NCBI GenBank assembly: GCA_030619435.1 | Contig: JAUXBI010000082.1 | Span: 1 to 7,428 of the forward strand | Length of the DNA stretch: 7,428 bases | From: Syntrophaceae bacterium | GTDB taxonomy: Bacteria; Desulfobacterota; Syntrophia; Syntrophales; UBA2210 | Direction: 5' to 3' | In this document: piece by piece, positions 5,350 to 7,428 of the stretch | Layout of the letters: each line of letters opens with the position of its first letter | Position numbering within the stretch: the first letter of the stretch is position 1 | Notes under the pieces: generated by a model | Databases searched by the model: none | Told to the model about the DNA's origin: nothing | Seen by the model: the letters and a program-made list of their open reading frames with translations, nothing else | Position numbers and translations under genes: made by a program

Positions 5350-5889
5350 ATGCTTGCAATAGAAAACAGTTTATTGGTCGTAATCGATATTCAGGACAGG
5401 CTTGTGCGGGTAATGCATGAAAAGGAAGCCCTTCTGGGAAATCTTCAGAAGATAATCAAAGGCGCCGGGATTCTGAATATTCCCATGATTGTCACAGAGC
5501 AGGACCCCGAGAAACTGGGTGCCACAATCCCGGAAATATCCCCCCTGCTGGGCAATATAAGGCCCATCCACAAATCAAGCTTCAGCTGCTGTGAAACGGA
5601 TGCTTTCATGAAAGAGCTGGAACATATGAAGCGCGGGCAGGTTATGGTTGTCGGAGTTGAATCACACGTATGCGTTCATCAGACAACAGCTGATCTGATC
5701 CGCGCGGGATACGAAGTACACATCGTAACCGATTGTACTTCATCAAGGACCGAGAAGAACAGGGCCATTGGCATTGAGAGGATGAGAGACGAGGGAGCAA
5801 AACTCACAAGCACGGAGATGGTTCTGTTTGAGCTCCTGAAGATCGCGAGGGGTGACAGGTTCAGGGAAATCTCCCGGTTGGTCAAATAA
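5350..5889 (+). CDS. Isochorismatase-family cysteine hydrolase
   Basis: A 179-residue cytoplasmic hydrolase of the isochorismatase-like (cysteine hydrolase) superfamily, at the usual length for the single-domain YcaC/ISOC-type group. The catalytic triad is visible: Asp13 in VIDIQDRL, Lys75 in IHKSSFSC, and nucleophile Cys108 in GVESHVCVHQT. The segment VTEQDPEKLGAT (48-59) and the closing TSTEMVLFELL (152-162) are also typical. Members hydrolyse amides or similar bonds in nicotinamide, carbamoyl compounds, ureides or isochorismate; the substrate cannot be told here. It lacks the carrier-protein domain of EntB-type enzymes. ATG at 5350 has AAGG 8 bases upstream. It is divergent from the ammonia-lyase gene across an inverted repeat, which hints at co-regulation and perhaps a shared nitrogen-release pathway (inference). 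Its stop codon overlaps the T tract of the convergent terminator. Confidence 0.93.
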   Translation: MLAIENSLLVVIDIQDRLVRVMHEKEALLGNLQKIIKGAGILNIPMIVTEQDPEKLGATIPEISPLLGNIRPIHKSSFSCCETDAFMKELEHMKRGQVMVVGVESHVCVHQTTADLIRAGYEVHIVTDCTSSRTEKNRAIGIERMRDEGAKLTSTEMVLFELLKIARGDRFREISRLVK

Positions 5890-5937
5890 AAACCCGCAGC
5901 GGTAAAATAAAAAGATCTCTATCTTAACCGCCGCGGG
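5884..5937 (-). terminator. Intrinsic terminator of the CsgG-like gene
   Basis: Read on the minus strand, CCCGCGGCGGTTAA pairs with a TTTACCGCTGCGGG arm (two mismatches) and is followed by TTTTTATTT. The loop contains a nested AAGAT/ATCTT pairing. The T tract falls on the stop codon of the convergent hydrolase gene. No T run follows on the plus strand, so efficient termination is expected only for the minus strand. Confidence 0.8.
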
Positions 5938-5975
5938 CATATTAGTATGTAGCCGTTATCTATCTTCAGAACGGG

Positions 5976-6779
5976 TTAATATTTCATATATTCTTTCGGT
6001 GTGTTCTCCGCTATATACTTAACGGCATTATACATGCAGGTCCTTATCGCTTTCTCCATGGGGGTTTTGGCAAAACCGCCCAGGCCTCCCGCCATACCGC
6101 CGCTTCCACCGAATCCTCCCAGAAAACCTCCGAGACTTACATCCTTGGCTTCACCTTCAACACGAGTGGCCGCCAACACTTCCGATGTGTGGGTATCTAC
6201 TATACGTATGTCCATAGCCATTGACGATTTCTTGAAGGCACCCTTGATGCCGCCGAAAATGGCTCCTGCCTTACCCAGAAGGCCACCACCTCCCAGACCC
6301 CCTCCGACGCCTGATGTGGCGGGATCCCATCCTGTGATGGCCCCCATAATAAGGAGATCAGCGCCCTTGATGCCCCCTTTTTTTACACCGCTCTTGTCTG
6401 CATAGCCCTGCTTGCTCAGAGACATTTCCTGCTTAAGCGCGGCGATATTCTGACGCTCCAGCACGCGGTATCTCTTGCTTTGCACCATAGCGGTGGTCAA
6501 CATGTCCCTCAGACCCGTACTGTATCCGCTGTGCCTGGAACTTGAAACAGATATGTCCTGTTGCCCAAGTCCCGAAATCGTGGTTGTGCTTCCGCTTCCT
6601 CCGACTTTCCATTCAAAATTGGCAACCGCGACTTTTGCCTTGAGCCCATTGTACGGGGGAAGCTGCATTGCCTCTCCGGTGTCTGTCTTGGCAGTAGGCT
6701 CAACCATTTTCTCCATGCACCCGACAGTCATAAGAAACGCCAGCGCAAACAAACCGACCATCCATATTTTTCTATTCAT
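5976..6779 (-). CDS. CsgG-family lipoprotein with glycine-rich inserts
   Basis: A 267-residue predicted lipoprotein. ATG at 6779 is chosen over an in-frame ATG at 6824 because GGAGGAGG lies about 6 bases upstream and the signal peptide starts there. Residues 1-20 are the signal and Cys21 (MTVGC) the likely lipid anchor, a somewhat non-standard lipobox. The CsgG-type core shows VAVANFEW (50-57), STGLRDMLTTAMVQSKRYRV (87-106), LERQNIAALKQEM (107-119), GADLLIMGAITGW (139-151) and MAMDIRIVDTHTSEVL (187-202). Two glycine-rich stretches, about 158-180 and 217-236, flank the last core strand; they are low-complexity and may be loops or membrane-facing segments. CsgG itself is the outer-membrane secretion channel for curli, but no curli genes lie nearby, so the role here is open: a secretion channel or an envelope protein. 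A terminator follows the gene, and a tRNA-Leu gene lies 81 bases upstream in the same direction. Confidence 0.88.
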   Translation of the reverse strand: MNRKIWMVGLFALAFLMTVGCMEKMVEPTAKTDTGEAMQLPPYNGLKAKVAVANFEWKVGGSGSTTTISGLGQQDISVSSSRHSGYSTGLRDMLTTAMVQSKRYRVLERQNIAALKQEMSLSKQGYADKSGVKKGGIKGADLLIMGAITGWDPATSGVGGGLGGGGLLGKAGAIFGGIKGAFKKSSMAMDIRIVDTHTSEVLAATRVEGEAKDVSLGGFLGGFGGSGGMAGGLGGFAKTPMEKAIRTCMYNAVKYIAENTPKEYMKY

Positions 6780-6860
6780 CAAAACCTCCTCCTTTACGTT
6801 TACGTGCAGATTTTCCCCAACCAAACTCCGGCAACCTGGATTCTGTTATGCCATTTATTA

Positions 6861-6947
6861 TGGTGCCGAAGCCGAGACTTGAACTCGGACAGGCATAAGC
6901 CCACTAGACCCTGAACCTAGCGCGTCTACCAATTCCGCCACTTCGGC
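6861..6947 (-). tRNA. tRNA-Leu (anticodon CAG)
   Basis: An 87-base tRNA with encoded CCA. The acceptor stem GCCGAAG pairs fully with CTTCGGC, followed by A and CCA. The D-loop region contains GGAATTGGTAGACGC. The anticodon stem CTAGG/TCTAG holds the loop TTCAGGG, giving anticodon CAG, which reads leucine codon CTG. A long variable arm (TGGGCTTATGCCTGT) marks a class II tRNA, and the T arm is CCGAG TTCAAGT CTCGG. A strong promoter lies just upstream. Confidence 0.96.
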
Positions 6948-6966
6948 ACTGCAAGAGCATGGAATG

Positions 6967-6995
6967 TTTATACTTACACACCCCAATATTGTCAA
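6967..6995 (-). promoter_or_regulatory. Near-consensus sigma70-type promoter of tRNA-Leu
   Basis: On the minus strand, TTGACA (6990-6995), a 17-base spacer and TATAAA (6967-6972). The transcript would start near 6960, about 13 bases before the mature tRNA. No clear terminator is seen between the tRNA and the CsgG-like gene, so this promoter may serve both. Its -35 box reads TTGTCA on the plus strand, where a weak promoter for the divergent ribF could overlap. Confidence 0.85.
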
Positions 6996-7089
6996 GAGAA
7001 ATTACCCTTGAAAATAATGCTATAAATGTTATTGTGCTTCGCCTGAACATAGTGATTTCACCAGAAAAAATACTTTCATGGAATTATTT

Positions 7090-7428
7090 ATGAAGATTAT
7101 CAGAGATATTGACAACATTCCCGAAGGTTTGACCGGTTCAATTATTACAATAGGTAATTTCGACGGCGTACACCTTGGACACAGGGAAATCTTCAGGAAA
7201 ATCGTGAAAGAAGCCGGAGAAAGAAACAGGAAGTCAGTGGTGATCACTTTTGATCCCCACCCCCAGAAAATCATACACCCTGAAAGGAGACCCTTCTTCC
7301 TGCTGACCTCACTGAATGAAAAACTGGATCTCATCAGATCCTGCGGTGTGGATGCGGTTATTCTGATTACATTTTCCACCGAGTTTGCCGGGATCACGGC
7401 CGGAGAATTCGTGGAAAATATCCTGTGG
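7090..7428 (+). CDS. ribF: Bifunctional riboflavin kinase/FAD synthetase, N-terminal part
   Basis: The first 113 codons of ribF; the gene runs off the window end. The complete protein (about 300 residues in the family) phosphorylates riboflavin to FMN in its C-terminal domain and adenylylates FMN to FAD in its N-terminal domain. Only the latter is present here. Visible are the nucleotidyltransferase signature GNFDGVHLGH (22-31), which contains the HxGH motif, then VVITFDPHP (50-58) and a segment beginning LTSLNEKLDLI (72-82). ATG at 7090 fits the family N-terminus (MKIIRDIDNIPEG, then SIITIGNFDG). An in-frame ATG at 7078 would add only four residues; GGAA at 7080-7083 is a weak ribosome site for the chosen start. 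Upstream, divergently, is tRNA-Leu; I see no convincing promoter for ribF. FMN/FAD supply is a housekeeping role, so no special link to its neighbours is implied. Confidence 0.95.
   Translation, partial: MKIIRDIDNIPEGLTGSIITIGNFDGVHLGHREIFRKIVKEAGERNRKSVVITFDPHPQKIIHPERRPFFLLTSLNEKLDLIRSCGVDAVILITFSTEFAGITAGEFVENILW

Noticed and set aside
6001..6405. Proline-rich 134-codon open frame on the plus strand
   Set aside because: The proline runs are simply the complement of the glycine-rich codons of the CsgG-like gene.
7029..7397. A 122-codon open frame on the minus strand
   Set aside because: Antisense shadow of ribF, which is clearly recognisable on the plus strand.

Overview
The window looks like a chromosomal segment of a Gram-negative bacterium. 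Two lipoprotein signals (one on a broken gene), a CsgG-family outer-membrane-type protein, strong Shine-Dalgarno sites and sigma70-like promoters point that way. Gene content and the style of the DUF493 and CsgG-like proteins would suit Desulfobacterota (old Deltaproteobacteria) or a neighbouring phylum. That placement is an impression from memory, not a computed result. I see no transposase, integrase, CRISPR array or phage gene.

Layout. Positions 1-1461 hold a tandem duplication of a small secreted protein gene of unknown family, both copies on the minus strand. Their N-terminal three quarters are nearly identical, their C-terminal tails differ sharply, and the count of a six-base Gly-Asp-encoding repeat differs. 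Positions 1575-2032 are a complete cold-shock protein unit: promoter, long structured leader, CspA-type gene and terminator. Positions 2197-2393 are a frameshifted, truncated remnant of a DUF4136-like lipoprotein. Positions 2462-2752 are a dodecin gene with a near-consensus promoter; it lacks the flavin-stacking Trp and resembles the calcium-dodecin subgroup. Positions 2753-3124 have no confident gene but contain a 90-codon open frame and a hairpin. Positions 3125-3424 encode a DUF493 (YbeD-like) protein whose best-supported start may be an ATA codon.

The second half starts with a convergent minus-strand pair that is probably an operon: a diaminopropionate ammonia-lyase-like PLP enzyme followed by a YhhN/TMEM86-type membrane protein. 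A divergent isochorismatase-family hydrolase lies across a short intergenic region that carries a perfect 9-bp inverted repeat, a candidate shared operator. A CsgG-family lipoprotein with two glycine-rich inserts follows on the minus strand with its own terminator. Just upstream of it, in the same direction, is a complete tRNA-Leu(CAG) gene with a strong promoter and no visible terminator between the two. The window ends inside ribF, the bifunctional riboflavin kinase/FAD synthetase, read divergently from the tRNA.

How the genes relate. Apart from the lyase/YhhN pair, the lyase/hydrolase divergon and the tRNA/CsgG pair, they look like independent single-gene units. I find no convincing multi-gene novel system. 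The strongest candidates for undescribed biology are the duplicated Gly-Asp secreted protein family, the lyase/hydrolase divergon with its palindrome, and the tRNA-linked CsgG-like lipoprotein.
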